From an uncultured Parvularculaceae bacterium (GTDB taxonomy: Bacteria; Pseudomonadota; Alphaproteobacteria; Caulobacterales; Parvularculaceae), in NCBI GenBank assembly GCA_947259375.1, contig CAMYLZ010000003.1:22851-86850 (forward strand): a stretch of DNA of 64,000 bases, read 5' to 3'. Each line of letters starts with the position of its first letter. Within the stretch, counting starts at the first letter, position 1. Made by a program: the position numbers and the translations under genes. The notes under the pieces are model-generated. The model was not told where the DNA came from, did no database searches, and saw only the letters and a program-made list of their open reading frames with translations. Of this stretch, positions 54,438 through 62,703 are shown one piece after another.

Positions 54438-55727
54438 ATGGAAACGCCAGACCGGCTGGAAAATGGGGACAAAAAGCAGGCAAGGCCTGTACACGCAGCC
54501 ATGCGCGCTATTGCGGGGGCGTCGAAGATGTTGTTGTCGGCGCTCGGCAAAATCATCATCACGATCTGGCGGCTGGCTGGCGCGCTTGATTCGGCGCTCT
54601 GGCGCGCCTTCAAATTGATGGTGCGGCGCGGGCTTGCCGCATTCGCTTATGCGGCGCGGCTGACAGGGGCGGCATTTCACGGATTCGTCTTGTGGCTCCC
54701 GACCCGGACCGGGCGCGCTTATAGCGCGCTCTCGGGGGCCTTCCTGGCGGTGGCGGGCTTGTGGATCGTTGACGTATTGCGCGCTTCCCCGTCGCTCGAA
54801 TCGATCGGGACCGCGACCTTCCGCCCGCCGCTCGATGAAGATGATCCGATACTTGCGCGCATCGAGGGGCGGTATGTGCATTTGTCCGAAATTGAGGCGG
54901 CGGCCGGGGCGGGCGGATTTCTCGCGCCCGGCGAAAAATTGACGCCTCAGACAGCGTTTGAGCGGAATTTTGTCGAATCTTATGTGGAGCAACGTCTGCT
55001 CGCCCGGGCGGCGCTCGACGACGGGTTACAGCGCAATCCCGGCGTGGCCCGAAAGGTTAATGCTGCGCGCGATCGGGTGCTGGCTTCGGCCTATATGGAC
55101 GCCCAACTTCGGGCGCAAGTGACGCCGCATGCGGTGGAACGGCTTTATACCCGCCAGGCCGATGTCACGCGCCTCGGCGACGAAGTGCGCGCGCGCCATA
55201 TCGTTGTTGAGACGGGCGCCGAAGCCGAAGAGATCATCGAGCGGCTTGGAGCCGGGGCGGATTTTGCTGAACTGGCGCGTGAGCGTTCGATCGACAGAGC
55301 GACAGCGCCGCTTGGCGGAGAAGTCGGTTGGTTCACACAGGCGATGATGACGCCGGTTTTCTCGCGCGCGGCCTTTAGCGCCAAGCCGGGCGATATTGCG
55401 CCAGTGTTCCAGACCGAGTTTGGCTGGCATATCGTCGAGGTGCTCGACAGGCGAGCCTCACGGCCGGTGCCCTTATCACAAGTCCGCGATGCGATCGAGG
55501 AATTCCTTCGTGTGCGTACGATTGAATCGTCGTTGCGGGATCTGGAAGAAAAAAAGCAGGTTGTCTATTTCAGACCTGAGCCGGGAAGCGTGAGGCGGCG
55601 TTTCATGGCGCCGCCGGACTTGCGTGATCCGTCTTTTGCTTCGCCACCGGAAAACTCAGCCCCTGCCCATTCGGATGAAGAGGGCAATCCCGATGGTGGA
55701 GCCGCTGAGCCGGACGGCGCCCGATGA
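54438..55727 (+). CDS. Membrane-anchored parvulin-type peptidyl-prolyl isomerase
   Basis: A 429-residue protein. The N-terminal 115 residues are basic with a membrane anchor near residue 96-112 (SALSGAFLAVAGLWIVDVLR). A SurA-like N-terminal region follows (ERNFVESYVEQRLLARAALD), then a PpiC/rotamase domain at about 240-350: RARHIVVETGAEAEEIIERL, ADFAELARERSIDRATAPLG and GEVGWFTQAMM, ending FQTEFGWHIVEVLD. It would help fold proteins on the periplasmic side. The acidic Pro-rich tail is low complexity. Divergent from secA, the usual arrangement in this class, though the argJ gene often found next is absent. Confidence 0.9.
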   Translation: METPDRLENGDKKQARPVHAAMRAIAGASKMLLSALGKIIITIWRLAGALDSALWRAFKLMVRRGLAAFAYAARLTGAAFHGFVLWLPTRTGRAYSALSGAFLAVAGLWIVDVLRASPSLESIGTATFRPPLDEDDPILARIEGRYVHLSEIEAAAGAGGFLAPGEKLTPQTAFERNFVESYVEQRLLARAALDDGLQRNPGVARKVNAARDRVLASAYMDAQLRAQVTPHAVERLYTRQADVTRLGDEVRARHIVVETGAEAEEIIERLGAGADFAELARERSIDRATAPLGGEVGWFTQAMMTPVFSRAAFSAKPGDIAPVFQTEFGWHIVEVLDRRASRPVPLSQVRDAIEEFLRVRTIESSLRDLEEKKQVVYFRPEPGSVRRRFMAPPDLRDPSFASPPENSAPAHSDEEGNPDGGAAEPDGAR

Positions 55728-55732
55728 ACTGG

Positions 55733-55748
55733 TTAACCTGACATCAAC
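55733..55748 (+). promoter_or_regulatory. CtrA-like box with one mismatch upstream of mutT-flp
   Basis: TTAA-CCTGACA-TCAAC at 55733-55748 differs at one position from TTAA-N7-TTAAC. The same stretch contains a small palindrome ATCAAC-CAT-GTTGAT, and AACCTGAC is mirrored by GTCAGGTT about 55 bp downstream, so the mutT/flp leader may be folded or bound by a regulator. Pilin genes are CtrA targets in Caulobacter, which makes it worth listing. Confidence 0.3.
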
Positions 55749-55836
55749 CATGTTGATAACGGTCCGGACTGGTAAAACGCCAGCGGCGAAGGTCAGGTTT
55801 TGTTAAGAGGAATGGATTAGGAATTAAGGCGAGAAT

Positions 55837-56238
55837 ATGGCGAAGCTCTTGTTAGTGGCCGCCTGTGCGCTGATCGATCGCGATGGTCGCGTATTGATGG
55901 CGCGCAGACCTGAAGGAAAATCCATGGCCGGACTGTGGGAATTTCCGGGAGGTAAACTGGCAAAGGATGAAACGCCGGAAGCGGCGCTGGTGCGCGAGCT
56001 GAAGGAAGAGCTTGCTATCGATACCGAGGCGTCGTGCCTGGCGCCGGCTGCCTTCGCGTCGCAGGCTTTAGGGGAGTTTCATCTTTTGATGCCTTTATAT
56101 GTCTGCAGGAAATGGAAAGGCGCGCCGACGCCGCTTGAGGGCCAGGTGTTGAAATGGGTCAGGCGGGAGGCGCTGATCGGGATGGAAATGCCGCCTGCCG
56201 ACAGACCCTTGGCGGCGCAGTTGAGGGATTTGCTGTGA
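55837..56238 (+). CDS. mutT: 8-oxo-dGTP diphosphatase MutT-type Nudix hydrolase
   Basis: A 133-residue Nudix protein removing oxidised dGTP from the nucleotide pool to prevent A-T to C-G changes. The Nudix box runs from GGKLAKDETPEAALVREL into KEELAI (G-x5-E-x7-R-E-x2-E-E). The N-terminus AACALIDRDGRVLMARRPEG and WEFPGG are MutT-typical. AAGGCGAG precedes ATG 55837. Its stop TGA overlaps the ATG of the Flp pilin by one base. Confidence 0.9.
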   Translation: MAKLLLVAACALIDRDGRVLMARRPEGKSMAGLWEFPGGKLAKDETPEAALVRELKEELAIDTEASCLAPAAFASQALGEFHLLMPLYVCRKWKGAPTPLEGQVLKWVRREALIGMEMPPADRPLAAQLRDLL

Positions 56239-56444
56239 TGGATGTGTTTGAAAATACAGGTTCTGTGCGTCGCGTCTCTCGCGCTTGGGCGGTGTTCCGT
56301 GATGATGAAAGCGGCGCGACCGTGATCGAATATACGTTGATTATCGCGCTGATATTTTTGGCGATTGTTTCGGGCGTGCGCGCTTATACGCAGTCCGCAA
56401 ACACGATGTACAATGAAATTGAAACGGCGGTGGAAGGCGCATAG
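56238..56444 (+). CDS. Flp-family type IVb pilin, isolated copy
   Basis: A 68-residue prepilin. DDESGATVIEYTLIIALIFL contains the Flp cleavage site (Gly before Ala-Thr-Val-Ile-Glu-Tyr) followed by the conserved Glu-Tyr and a hydrophobic helix of about 20 residues. The leader is longer than average (about 27 residues). TadV-type peptidase and tad/cpa assembly genes are not in this window. It starts on the last base of the mutT stop codon, so it is co-translated with mutT, an unusual place for a pilin. Confidence 0.85.
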   Translation: MDVFENTGSVRRVSRAWAVFRDDESGATVIEYTLIIALIFLAIVSGVRAYTQSANTMYNEIETAVEGA

Positions 56445-56480
56445 GCGTCTTGCCCGGCGCACGCCGCTCCCGTAATCCTG

Positions 56481-57329
56481 TCAGCCTTGACCTTTAATTG
56501 CATCGACTAGCGAGCGAACAGCGCTGCCGGGTTTTAACGGTTTTTGCTGGTTCTCATGCGGCGCCCAGCCGGTAAGAAAAAGGATTTCGAACCTTTCGCT
56601 TCCGCCGTTCTCTGCAAAGTGCTGCATTGCGCGCATGACGATGTCGCGCCGCAATCCCGGCGCGGCGCTGCCGAGTGCGCGAGTCTCGCCCATGCCGCGC
56701 AAGTCGCGCAATAGCTTAAATGGCTCATCATACCGGACGCTAACTTTATCCGTATCGATGACCGGCAGCGCGAAGCCGGCGCGAGAGAGCGCTTGTCCGC
56801 AATCTTGAACGCTTGCGAAGGGCGAAATACGAGGGGCGACGCCGCCCGTGATGTCTGCCTCGGCTTTGTACATCGCGTTTCGCAAATTCGATAAGGTCGC
56901 TTCTCCGAATATTGCGGCAATGAACAGGCCGTCGGGTTTTAAGGCGAGCCGCGCCTGGGACAGCGCGCCAATGATGTCATTGGCCGCGTGAAGCGTCAGT
57001 AGACTGACGATAAGGTCGAGGCTTTCCGGCGCGACCGGCAGGCTTTCGTCGTCCCCGCCAATCCGGGCGCCAGCGGCAGGCAGCCGGCGCGCGGCCAGGT
57101 CCATGCTGATGATCTCGCCAACGCCGCAGCCTGGCGTTAGATCATGTACGAGAGCGCCAGCGCCGATAAATAGGGATTTCGGGAAAGTCCGGTTCACGGT
57201 TTCGAGCCGATCGACGATATCTTCGAATGCGCGCCGATGCAGGAAATCATGTTCCGCAAAACGTGGGGCGGCCCGCGCACGGCGGCGTCTGTAAAGGCGG
57301 CGATCAAAAATTTCTGGCGGGGTGCTCAT
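56481..57329 (-). CDS. SAM-dependent methyltransferase-like protein (NDUFAF5/BioC type)
   Basis: A 282-residue protein. The N-terminus MSTPPEIFDRRLYRRRRARA and the following FAEHDFLHRRAFEDIVDRLE are typical of the alphaproteobacterial relatives of the human complex I assembly factor NDUFAF5. The SAM fold is recognisable in LFIGAGALVHDLTPG, LPVAPESLDLIVSLLTLHAA and ALKPDGLFIAAIFGEATL. The SAM motif I is degenerate (IGAGAL), as is common in this branch. In relatives this gene is divergent from comF; here a small VOC gene lies between them. Confidence 0.85.
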   Translation of the reverse strand: MSTPPEIFDRRLYRRRRARAAPRFAEHDFLHRRAFEDIVDRLETVNRTFPKSLFIGAGALVHDLTPGCGVGEIISMDLAARRLPAAGARIGGDDESLPVAPESLDLIVSLLTLHAANDIIGALSQARLALKPDGLFIAAIFGEATLSNLRNAMYKAEADITGGVAPRISPFASVQDCGQALSRAGFALPVIDTDKVSVRYDEPFKLLRDLRGMGETRALGSAAPGLRRDIVMRAMQHFAENGGSERFEILFLTGWAPHENQQKPLKPGSAVRSLVDAIKGQG

Positions 57330-57436
57330 GGGCGCATCTAGCGCTGTGGGACGGGCTCATGCAAGGCGGCGCGAACTTCTTGCGCAAAAGGCGCAATAGC
57401 GGCAATCTTCCGCGTCATGGAGCACAAAGGCCGTCT

Positions 57437-57805
57437 ATGCCGATCACTAACGCTCGCCATGTCATCGCCGTACTCGATCTGGAACGGTCGCTCGCCTTCT
57501 ACAGGGACGTTCTGGGCTTTCGCGTAGTCGAAATTGGCGATCCGGGGTGGCGGTTCTATTACAAGGGCGCGGCTTGCATCATGGCGGGCGAATGTCCGGC
57601 GGCGATGCCGGTCGCCAAGACCGGTTTTCATTCTTATTGCGCCTATTTCGATGTAGAGGGCGTCGACGCGTATTATGCGAGCGTGAAGGAGGCGGGCGCG
57701 GAAATCATCAAGCCGTTGAAGACAGAAGAGTGGGGCATGCGGGAGTTTGGCGTACGGACAATTGATGGCCATCGCATTATGTTCGGCGAGGAAGTCGCCG
57801 GATGA
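57437..57805 (+). CDS. VOC-family (glyoxalase-like) protein
   Basis: A 122-residue VOC protein: MPITNARHVIAVLDLERSLA with a first-module His, FYRDVLGFRVVEIGDPGWRF, then HSYCAYFDVEGVDAYYASVK and the closing REFGVRTIDGHRIMFGEEV with the Glu ligand. It resembles glyoxalase/bleomycin-resistance proteins of unknown substrate. The frame is open upstream to 57227, but that part lies inside the divergent methyltransferase; ATG 57437 is preferred. It overlaps comF by 4 bp (ATGA). Confidence 0.85.
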   Translation: MPITNARHVIAVLDLERSLAFYRDVLGFRVVEIGDPGWRFYYKGAACIMAGECPAAMPVAKTGFHSYCAYFDVEGVDAYYASVKEAGAEIIKPLKTEEWGMREFGVRTIDGHRIMFGEEVAG

Positions 57806-58551
57806 GCTTTCTTCGGACATGGCCGCCGCGCGCGCTTGATCTGATTTTGCCGCCGCGTTGTCCCGTCACGCAAGAAGAGATTACGGCTCAGCATATGCTA
57901 GGGCCTTGGGCGTGGAGTGCGACGCATTTCATTGAGGAGCCGTTTTGCGGGCGGTGCGGTATACCTTTTGCGGCGGAGTATGGGGAAGGCGTGGAATGCC
58001 CGTCTTGCATCGCCGAACCGCCGGATTTCGATAGGGCAAGGGCCGCCGTTGTATATGATGACGCAAGCCACCAGTTGATCGTCAGGTTCAAACATTCGGA
58101 CAGGACCGAGCTGGCGGCGATGTTCGCGCGCTGGATCGCACGCGCTGGCACTGGACTGATCACGCGCTCATCCGTGCTTGCGCCGATCCCATTGCATTCA
58201 CGCCGTCTTCTGGCGCGGCGCTATAACCAATCCGCTTTGCTGGCGCAGGGGACGGCAAAGCATTCCGGCGCGAAGCTGTCGCTCGGCGAGTTTGTCAGGC
58301 GGCGCGCGACGCCGCCGCAAAAAGAGCTTTCGCGCGAGGCGCGCAAGCGTAATGTCGCGGGGGCGTTCGGGTTTCGCTCAGAGGTCGCTCGGGCGAGATT
58401 CAAAGGCGCTCACGTCATATTGATTGACGACGTTTTAACCACCGGGGCGACGCTTTCCGCCGCTGCGCGGACCTTGAAGCGGGCAGGCGCGGCGCAGGTC
58501 GATGCGTTGGTGCTGGCGCGGGTTGTAAAGGGCGGCGTCGGCGCCATATAG
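57802..58551 (+). CDS. ComF-family phosphoribosyltransferase-like protein
   Basis: A 249-residue protein with an N-terminal double zinc ribbon (PRCPVTQEEI, CGRCGIPF, CPSCIAEP) and a C-terminal phosphoribosyltransferase fold with the PRPP loop VILIDDVLTTGATLSAAART. APIPLHSRRLLARRYNQSAL is the other family signature. ComF homologues act in DNA uptake in competent bacteria, but in alphaproteobacteria the role is not settled. Coupled to the VOC gene upstream and followed by grxC, the common order in the class. Confidence 0.92.
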   Translation: MSFLRTWPPRALDLILPPRCPVTQEEITAQHMLGPWAWSATHFIEEPFCGRCGIPFAAEYGEGVECPSCIAEPPDFDRARAAVVYDDASHQLIVRFKHSDRTELAAMFARWIARAGTGLITRSSVLAPIPLHSRRLLARRYNQSALLAQGTAKHSGAKLSLGEFVRRRATPPQKELSREARKRNVAGAFGFRSEVARARFKGAHVILIDDVLTTGATLSAAARTLKRAGAAQVDALVLARVVKGGVGAI

Positions 58552-58582
58552 CAGGCCGCAAACATACGAACGAAATGGTATC

Positions 58583-58840
58583 ATGAAAGAAGTCACGATC
58601 TATACTAAACCGATGTGCCCTTATTGTTTCAGAGCGCTCGCACTGCTCGACAAGAAAGGCGCCGTCGCCAACGAAATTTCCGCCGCGTTCGACCAGGCGT
58701 TGCGCGAAGAGATGTTGTCGAAATCGAACGGCAAGCGGACCTATCCGCAGATTTTTATCGGCGACAAACATGTCGGCGGTTACGACGATCTCGCAGCGCT
58801 GGAGCGCGCGGGTAAACTGGATCCGTTGCTGAATGGCTGA
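58583..58840 (+). CDS. grxC: Glutaredoxin 3
   Basis: An 85-residue thioredoxin-fold protein reducing disulfides and glutathionylated proteins with GSH. The active site is KPMCPYCFRALALLDKKG (C-P-Y-C), and the GSH-binding RTYPQIFIGDKHVGGYDDL follows. Full family length. It overlaps the nitrilase-type gene by 8 bp. Confidence 0.95.
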   Translation: MKEVTIYTKPMCPYCFRALALLDKKGAVANEISAAFDQALREEMLSKSNGKRTYPQIFIGDKHVGGYDDLAALERAGKLDPLLNG

Positions 58841-59678
58841 ACCTGTGGGATTTCGCGCGGCCTGCGTCCAGATGCGTTCCGGGCTTGATCGCGCGAAGAA
58901 CACCCAGCAGGCGATAGAACTTATCGGCGAGGCGGCGGGCGCCGGCGCGCAATTCATCGCAACGCCGGAAATGACGAATGTCGTCGACAAGGACGCGTCG
59001 CGGCTATTTAAAAGCCTCCCTGGTGAGCAGAACTTGGCCGAGGTCGGCGCGTTCGCTAAAGCCGCGCAGCGCCATGGCGTTTGGCTGCTTGCTGGGTCAT
59101 TCGCCGTAAAAACCGGCGCGCGCCGAGCCGCCAATCGCAGCTATTTATTCGCGCCTGACGGCGCGCTCGCCGCGACTTATGACAAAATCCACATGTTCGA
59201 TGTCGACCTTCCCAATGGCGAAAGCTGGAAAGAGTCGAATGTCTATGCGCCGGGCGCGAAGGCGGTTGTTGTCGAAACACCGCTCGCGATGCTTGGCCTG
59301 AGCATCTGCTACGATGTGCGCTTCGCGCATCTTTATCGTGCCATTGCAAAAGCGGGCGCGAACGTTTTTTGCGTGCCGGCGGCTTTCACCCGTCAAACGG
59401 GAGTTGCTCACTGGAAAACACTTCTGACCGCTCGGGCGATTGAGAACGGCGCCTTTGTGATCGCACCGGCGCAGGGCGGAAAGCATGAAGATGGGCGCGA
59501 AACCTATGGCCATTCGCTGATTATCGGCCCTTGGGGCGATATCTTGGCTGAAGCGACCCATGACGCGCCTGGCGTGATTTTTGCGGACATTGAGCCTCAG
59601 GCGTCCGCAAAAGCGCGCCAGCGCATACCGAATCTCGCTCTTGAACAATCCTGTGAAGTCTCCATTGTAGGCCGATGA
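58833..59678 (+). CDS. Nitrilase-superfamily amidohydrolase (Nit2/omega-amidase type)
   Basis: A 281-residue carbon-nitrogen hydrolase with the Glu-Lys-Cys triad: FIATPEMTNV (Glu), AATYDKIHMFDVDLPNGESW (Lys) and LGLSICYDVRFAHLYRA (Cys). The part FVIAPAQGGKHEDGRETYGH is typical of the Nit1/Nit2 branch, which hydrolyses deaminated glutathione or 2-oxoglutaramate; its place between grxC and DUF1178 fits glutathione-repair. Overlaps neighbours on both sides (8 and 4 bp), so it is part of a tight operon. Confidence 0.93.
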   Translation: MAEPVGFRAACVQMRSGLDRAKNTQQAIELIGEAAGAGAQFIATPEMTNVVDKDASRLFKSLPGEQNLAEVGAFAKAAQRHGVWLLAGSFAVKTGARRAANRSYLFAPDGALAATYDKIHMFDVDLPNGESWKESNVYAPGAKAVVVETPLAMLGLSICYDVRFAHLYRAIAKAGANVFCVPAAFTRQTGVAHWKTLLTARAIENGAFVIAPAQGGKHEDGRETYGHSLIIGPWGDILAEATHDAPGVIFADIEPQASAKARQRIPNLALEQSCEVSIVGR

Positions 59679-60148
59679 TTAAATATCGATTGATTTGCGA
59701 CGACGAACATGAATTCGAAGGCTGGTTCCGCGACAGCGCCGATTATGACCAGCAAGCCGAAGACGGCTTGGTCGAATGCCCGGTTTGCGGGTCGGAGGAG
59801 GTCCGAAAAGCGGTGATGGCGCCGGCGATCGCCAAGCGCTCCGGCTCCAGACGTGAGCGGCTTGCGGGGATCCGCAAGGATATGGTGCAGGCGGTGGAGC
59901 GTGCGCGCGATTATGTCGAAAAGAATTTCGATTATGTGGGCGAGCAGTTCCCCGAAGAAGCCCGCAAGATCCATTATGGCGAGGCGGAAGATCGCGGCAT
60001 TTACGGCGAGGCCTCCGGCAAGGACGTTAAAGAGCTGATTGAAGAGGGTATTGATGTATCGCCCTTGCCGAAGACCAAGGAAAAGGCCGATGAAGCGGGC
60101 AAGCTAAAGCCCGCAGTTCCTGCGGCGTCGGCGAAAAAGCTCAATTAA
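59675..60148 (+). CDS. DUF1178 family zinc-ribbon-like protein
   Basis: A 157-residue protein. The N-terminus MIKYRLICDDEHEFEGWFRD and the following ECPVCGSEEVRKAVMAPAIA hold Cys residues that probably bind zinc (C-x2-C). ARKIHYGEAEDRGIYGEASG is the family hallmark in the C-terminal half. Conserved in alphaproteobacteria at this operon position, function unknown. Its ATG overlaps the nitrilase stop codon. Confidence 0.9.
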   Translation: MIKYRLICDDEHEFEGWFRDSADYDQQAEDGLVECPVCGSEEVRKAVMAPAIAKRSGSRRERLAGIRKDMVQAVERARDYVEKNFDYVGEQFPEEARKIHYGEAEDRGIYGEASGKDVKELIEEGIDVSPLPKTKEKADEAGKLKPAVPAASAKKLN

Positions 60149-60180
60149 GCCGTTCTGGCGCGCAGCCCGAAATCCCTTTA

Positions 60181-61938
60181 ATGAACTGGCGCATGATGGA
60201 TGTCGTCCGCGCGCGCCTTCGCAATCTGCCATTCTTCGCCCAGCTTGATGCGGCGACGTTGAACGACATCGCCGAGGTCAGCTCGTGGCAATCGCTGCCC
60301 GGCGGCTGGGCGTTGTTTGCGCAAGGCGCAGAGGCCGATGCGTTGCATATCAATATATCGGGCCGGCTGATGGTCGTGCGCGAAAGCGCCGATGGCGGTG
60401 AAGACGTCGTCGGTTATGTGCGTAGCGGCGAGCCGGTGGGGGAGATGGCGATCCTCTCGGGCGAGCCGCGTTCCGCAAGCGTCTACGCGCTGCGCGACAC
60501 CGAGCTGTTGTGCATCGACCGCAAGGACGTCACCCGGTTGATTGAACAGCATGGCGATTTTGCAGCGGCGCTGGCGCGACTGGTGCTGGCGCGCACCCGG
60601 CGCCCGGCGGCGAGCTTTGTCAGGGGTGCGCCGCGCATCTTTGCTTTGATCGCCACGTCGCCGTCGATTGATGTGGATGCGCAAGCGCGCGATCTCGCGC
60701 GGCGTATCGCCAACTACAAGATCAACGTCACCTGGTTTCCCGATGGGGAGGCCGCACCCGAAAGCGGCAGCTTCGACCTCACCGAAAACGCCCATGACGT
60801 CGTCATACTGGCTGCAAGGGTCACTGATACGCCGTGGTATCGCTTCGTGCTGCGCCATGCGGACCGGTTTCTCGTCATTGCCCGGCGCGACGCGCGGCCG
60901 TCGCGGCCGATGCCGCTGAGCGCCGAGGCCGGCGCACGGGCGCGCAAATTTCGCCTCGTCGACCTCGTGATGCTGCATGAAGGCGCGCCGAGCGGTTCGA
61001 CAGGCGAATGGATCGAGGCGTCCGGCGCATCGCGATCCTTGAATTGTCGCGGCGGGCCGTGCTTTGACCGGCTGGCGCGGATCGTCGCCGGCCGTTCCGT
61101 GGGCTTGGTCCTTTCCGGCGGCGGCGCGCGGGCTTACGCCCATATCGGGGCTGTCCGCGCCCTGAGGGAAGCGGGTGTGCCCATCGACTTTGTTTGCGGC
61201 GCCTCGATGGGCGCGGTGATCGCCGCCTGTATCGCCATGGGCTGGTCGCAGGAAGAAATGGAAGCGCGGATTCGCGAAGCCTTCGTCGCGTCGAATCCTC
61301 TGGGCGATTACGTGCTGCCCGTGGTGTCGCTGACCAAAGGCGCGCGGGTCGAAAGCCGGCTTGAACAGCATTTTGGCGAGGCGATGATCGAGGATTTGAT
61401 GACGCCGTTCTTTTGCGTCTCGTCCGATATCGTCAACGGCGCCGCGCGGGTGCACAAAGCCGGGCGGCTGCGCGACGCGCTGCGCGCTTCGATTGCCTTG
61501 CCAGGCATCCTCCCGCCAGTGGTCGGCGAAAACACGCTTTTGGTTGACGGCGCGGTGGTCAACAATTTCCCGACTGACATGATGGCGGCGATGCATCGTG
61601 GGCTGACGATAGGCGTTGATGTGGCTCGCGAAGGCGTGATCGATATCGAGGCGTTTCGAGACCCGCCGGGGTTTTTCGGTTGGGTGGCGAAACACGGCGT
61701 CGGCGAAACGCCGCCGATCGTGTCATTACTGATGCGCGCAGCGACGGCGCGGCGCGAGCAATTCGCCAGCCCGCGCCCGGCGGACATCATGATCGCGCCA
61801 GAGGTTCCCGGCGTCGAGCTGCGCGACTGGAAGCTTTACGACGCCGCCGTTGAAAGCGGTTATGAAACCGCCAAAGCCGCCATCGAACAGCACTGGGCCG
61901 ACCTCGCGCCGATTGTCGAGGCGGTGCGGAGCGCTTGA
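60181..61938 (+). CDS. Cyclic-nucleotide-binding-domain patatin-like phospholipase (NTE type)
   Basis: A 585-residue protein. Residues 15-125 form a cNMP-binding-like beta barrel (LFAQGAEADALHINISGRLM, GEPVGEMAILSGEPRSASVY). A Rossmann-like linker of about 150 residues follows. The patatin domain starts near residue 300: LVLSGGGARAYAHIGAVRAL for the oxyanion hole, VCGASMGAVIAACIAMG with the nucleophile Ser (G-x-S-x-G), and LLVDGAVVNNFPTDMMAAM with the catalytic Asp. Such proteins hydrolyse phospholipid or lysophospholipid esters. Similar to neuropathy target esterase in layout but without the membrane anchor. Located 32 bp after DUF1178. Confidence 0.93.
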   Translation: MNWRMMDVVRARLRNLPFFAQLDAATLNDIAEVSSWQSLPGGWALFAQGAEADALHINISGRLMVVRESADGGEDVVGYVRSGEPVGEMAILSGEPRSASVYALRDTELLCIDRKDVTRLIEQHGDFAAALARLVLARTRRPAASFVRGAPRIFALIATSPSIDVDAQARDLARRIANYKINVTWFPDGEAAPESGSFDLTENAHDVVILAARVTDTPWYRFVLRHADRFLVIARRDARPSRPMPLSAEAGARARKFRLVDLVMLHEGAPSGSTGEWIEASGASRSLNCRGGPCFDRLARIVAGRSVGLVLSGGGARAYAHIGAVRALREAGVPIDFVCGASMGAVIAACIAMGWSQEEMEARIREAFVASNPLGDYVLPVVSLTKGARVESRLEQHFGEAMIEDLMTPFFCVSSDIVNGAARVHKAGRLRDALRASIALPGILPPVVGENTLLVDGAVVNNFPTDMMAAMHRGLTIGVDVAREGVIDIEAFRDPPGFFGWVAKHGVGETPPIVSLLMRAATARREQFASPRPADIMIAPEVPGVELRDWKLYDAAVESGYETAKAAIEQHWADLAPIVEAVRSA

Positions 61939-62066
61939 GGGCGAGGGGGGCATAGGGCGGGGTTCAGCTCGCCAATTCAGTAGCGCTTGGCGCCGCGTCT
62001 GGTGCGTGGTTCAATAAAAAATGTGATATGCAGGTCGGTATTCAGTATAGTTGAAGATAAGAAAAT

Positions 62067-62084
62067 GGCGGGCTGAAGCCCGCC
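62067..62084. repeat. Perfect 8-bp palindrome of intergenic REP-like type
   Basis: GGCGGGCT-GA-AGCCCGCC at 62067-62084, followed by CTACGG. The form GCGGGCT...AGCCCGCCCTACG is common as an interspersed palindrome in proteobacteria and is often found near RAYT transposases, one of which lies 1.5 kb away. Only this copy is in the window. It sits 47 bp before the acyltransferase start and may end a transcript from the left. Confidence 0.5.
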
Positions 62085-62130
62085 CTACGGCGCAAAGCGC
62101 GCTGTTAAAGTTTGGGGGGCGAAGCGAAAA

Positions 62131-62679
62131 GTGTCTGAAGCGATTGCGAATGCCGCCGCCGGAGCGGGCGGAACGAGGCCAAACGGCGCCACGGGCGCGA
62201 TCGATCAGGCGAAGACAAATGCGGCGTCAGGCGCGGCGAAACCGACCGTCTCGCATATGTTGGGCGAAGTAACATGGCTTCTCTCGCAAAGCCCGACGCA
62301 CAAGCATTTTTCGATCGGCGATCTTGAATGGCTGGTGATGCCGGCGATCCTGTTGGAGCAGTTCAGGGTCTTCCATGGACCGAAACATCCGCTCGGCTTC
62401 GCCCTCTGGGCGCGGTTTTCCGAAGAGGCGGAAAAACGATTTCTTGAACAGGTTGAAAGCGGGCGCGGCGCGCGGCTCCGTCCGCAGAACTGGAAGTCCG
62501 GCGAGCGCCTCTGGCTGATCGAGCTCGTCGCGCCCTTCGCCACGCCCGAAAACAAGATGAACGAAGCGATGATCGCCGATCTTATCGATAATGTCTTCAA
62601 ATCCGAGCCCTTCAAACTCCATGTCATTGATCCGGAGACGAGGAGGAGGGAAGTGAAGGTTATCAGCGATGCGAAATAA
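62131..62679 (+). CDS. HlyC-type toxin-activating lysine acyltransferase, orphan
   Basis: A 182-residue protein beginning with GTG 62131. The first 40 residues are Ala/Gly-rich and low complexity. The rest aligns with HlyC: LGEVTWLLSQSPTHKHFSI (His equals HlyC His23), LVMPAILLEQFRVFHGPKHP, GFALWARFSEEAEKRF, WKSGERLWLIELVAPFATPE and KLHVIDPETRRREVKVI. HlyC transfers fatty acyl groups from acyl-ACP to lysines of RTX toxins. Odd: the second catalytic residue (Asp92 in HlyC, in WFIDW) is Glu here (WLIEL). No RTX repeat protein or type I secretion gene occurs in the window; the target may lie to the right. Confidence 0.85.
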   Translation: MSEAIANAAAGAGGTRPNGATGAIDQAKTNAASGAAKPTVSHMLGEVTWLLSQSPTHKHFSIGDLEWLVMPAILLEQFRVFHGPKHPLGFALWARFSEEAEKRFLEQVESGRGARLRPQNWKSGERLWLIELVAPFATPENKMNEAMIADLIDNVFKSEPFKLHVIDPETRRREVKVISDAK

Positions 62680-62703
62680 AGAGTGTTGAATCTAGTTTGC
62701 AAT

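Noticed and set aside
60178..61695. 505-residue open frame on the minus strand opposite the patatin gene
   Set aside because: Composition rich in His, Arg and Gln is that of a codon shadow; the sense strand has catalytic motifs throughout.
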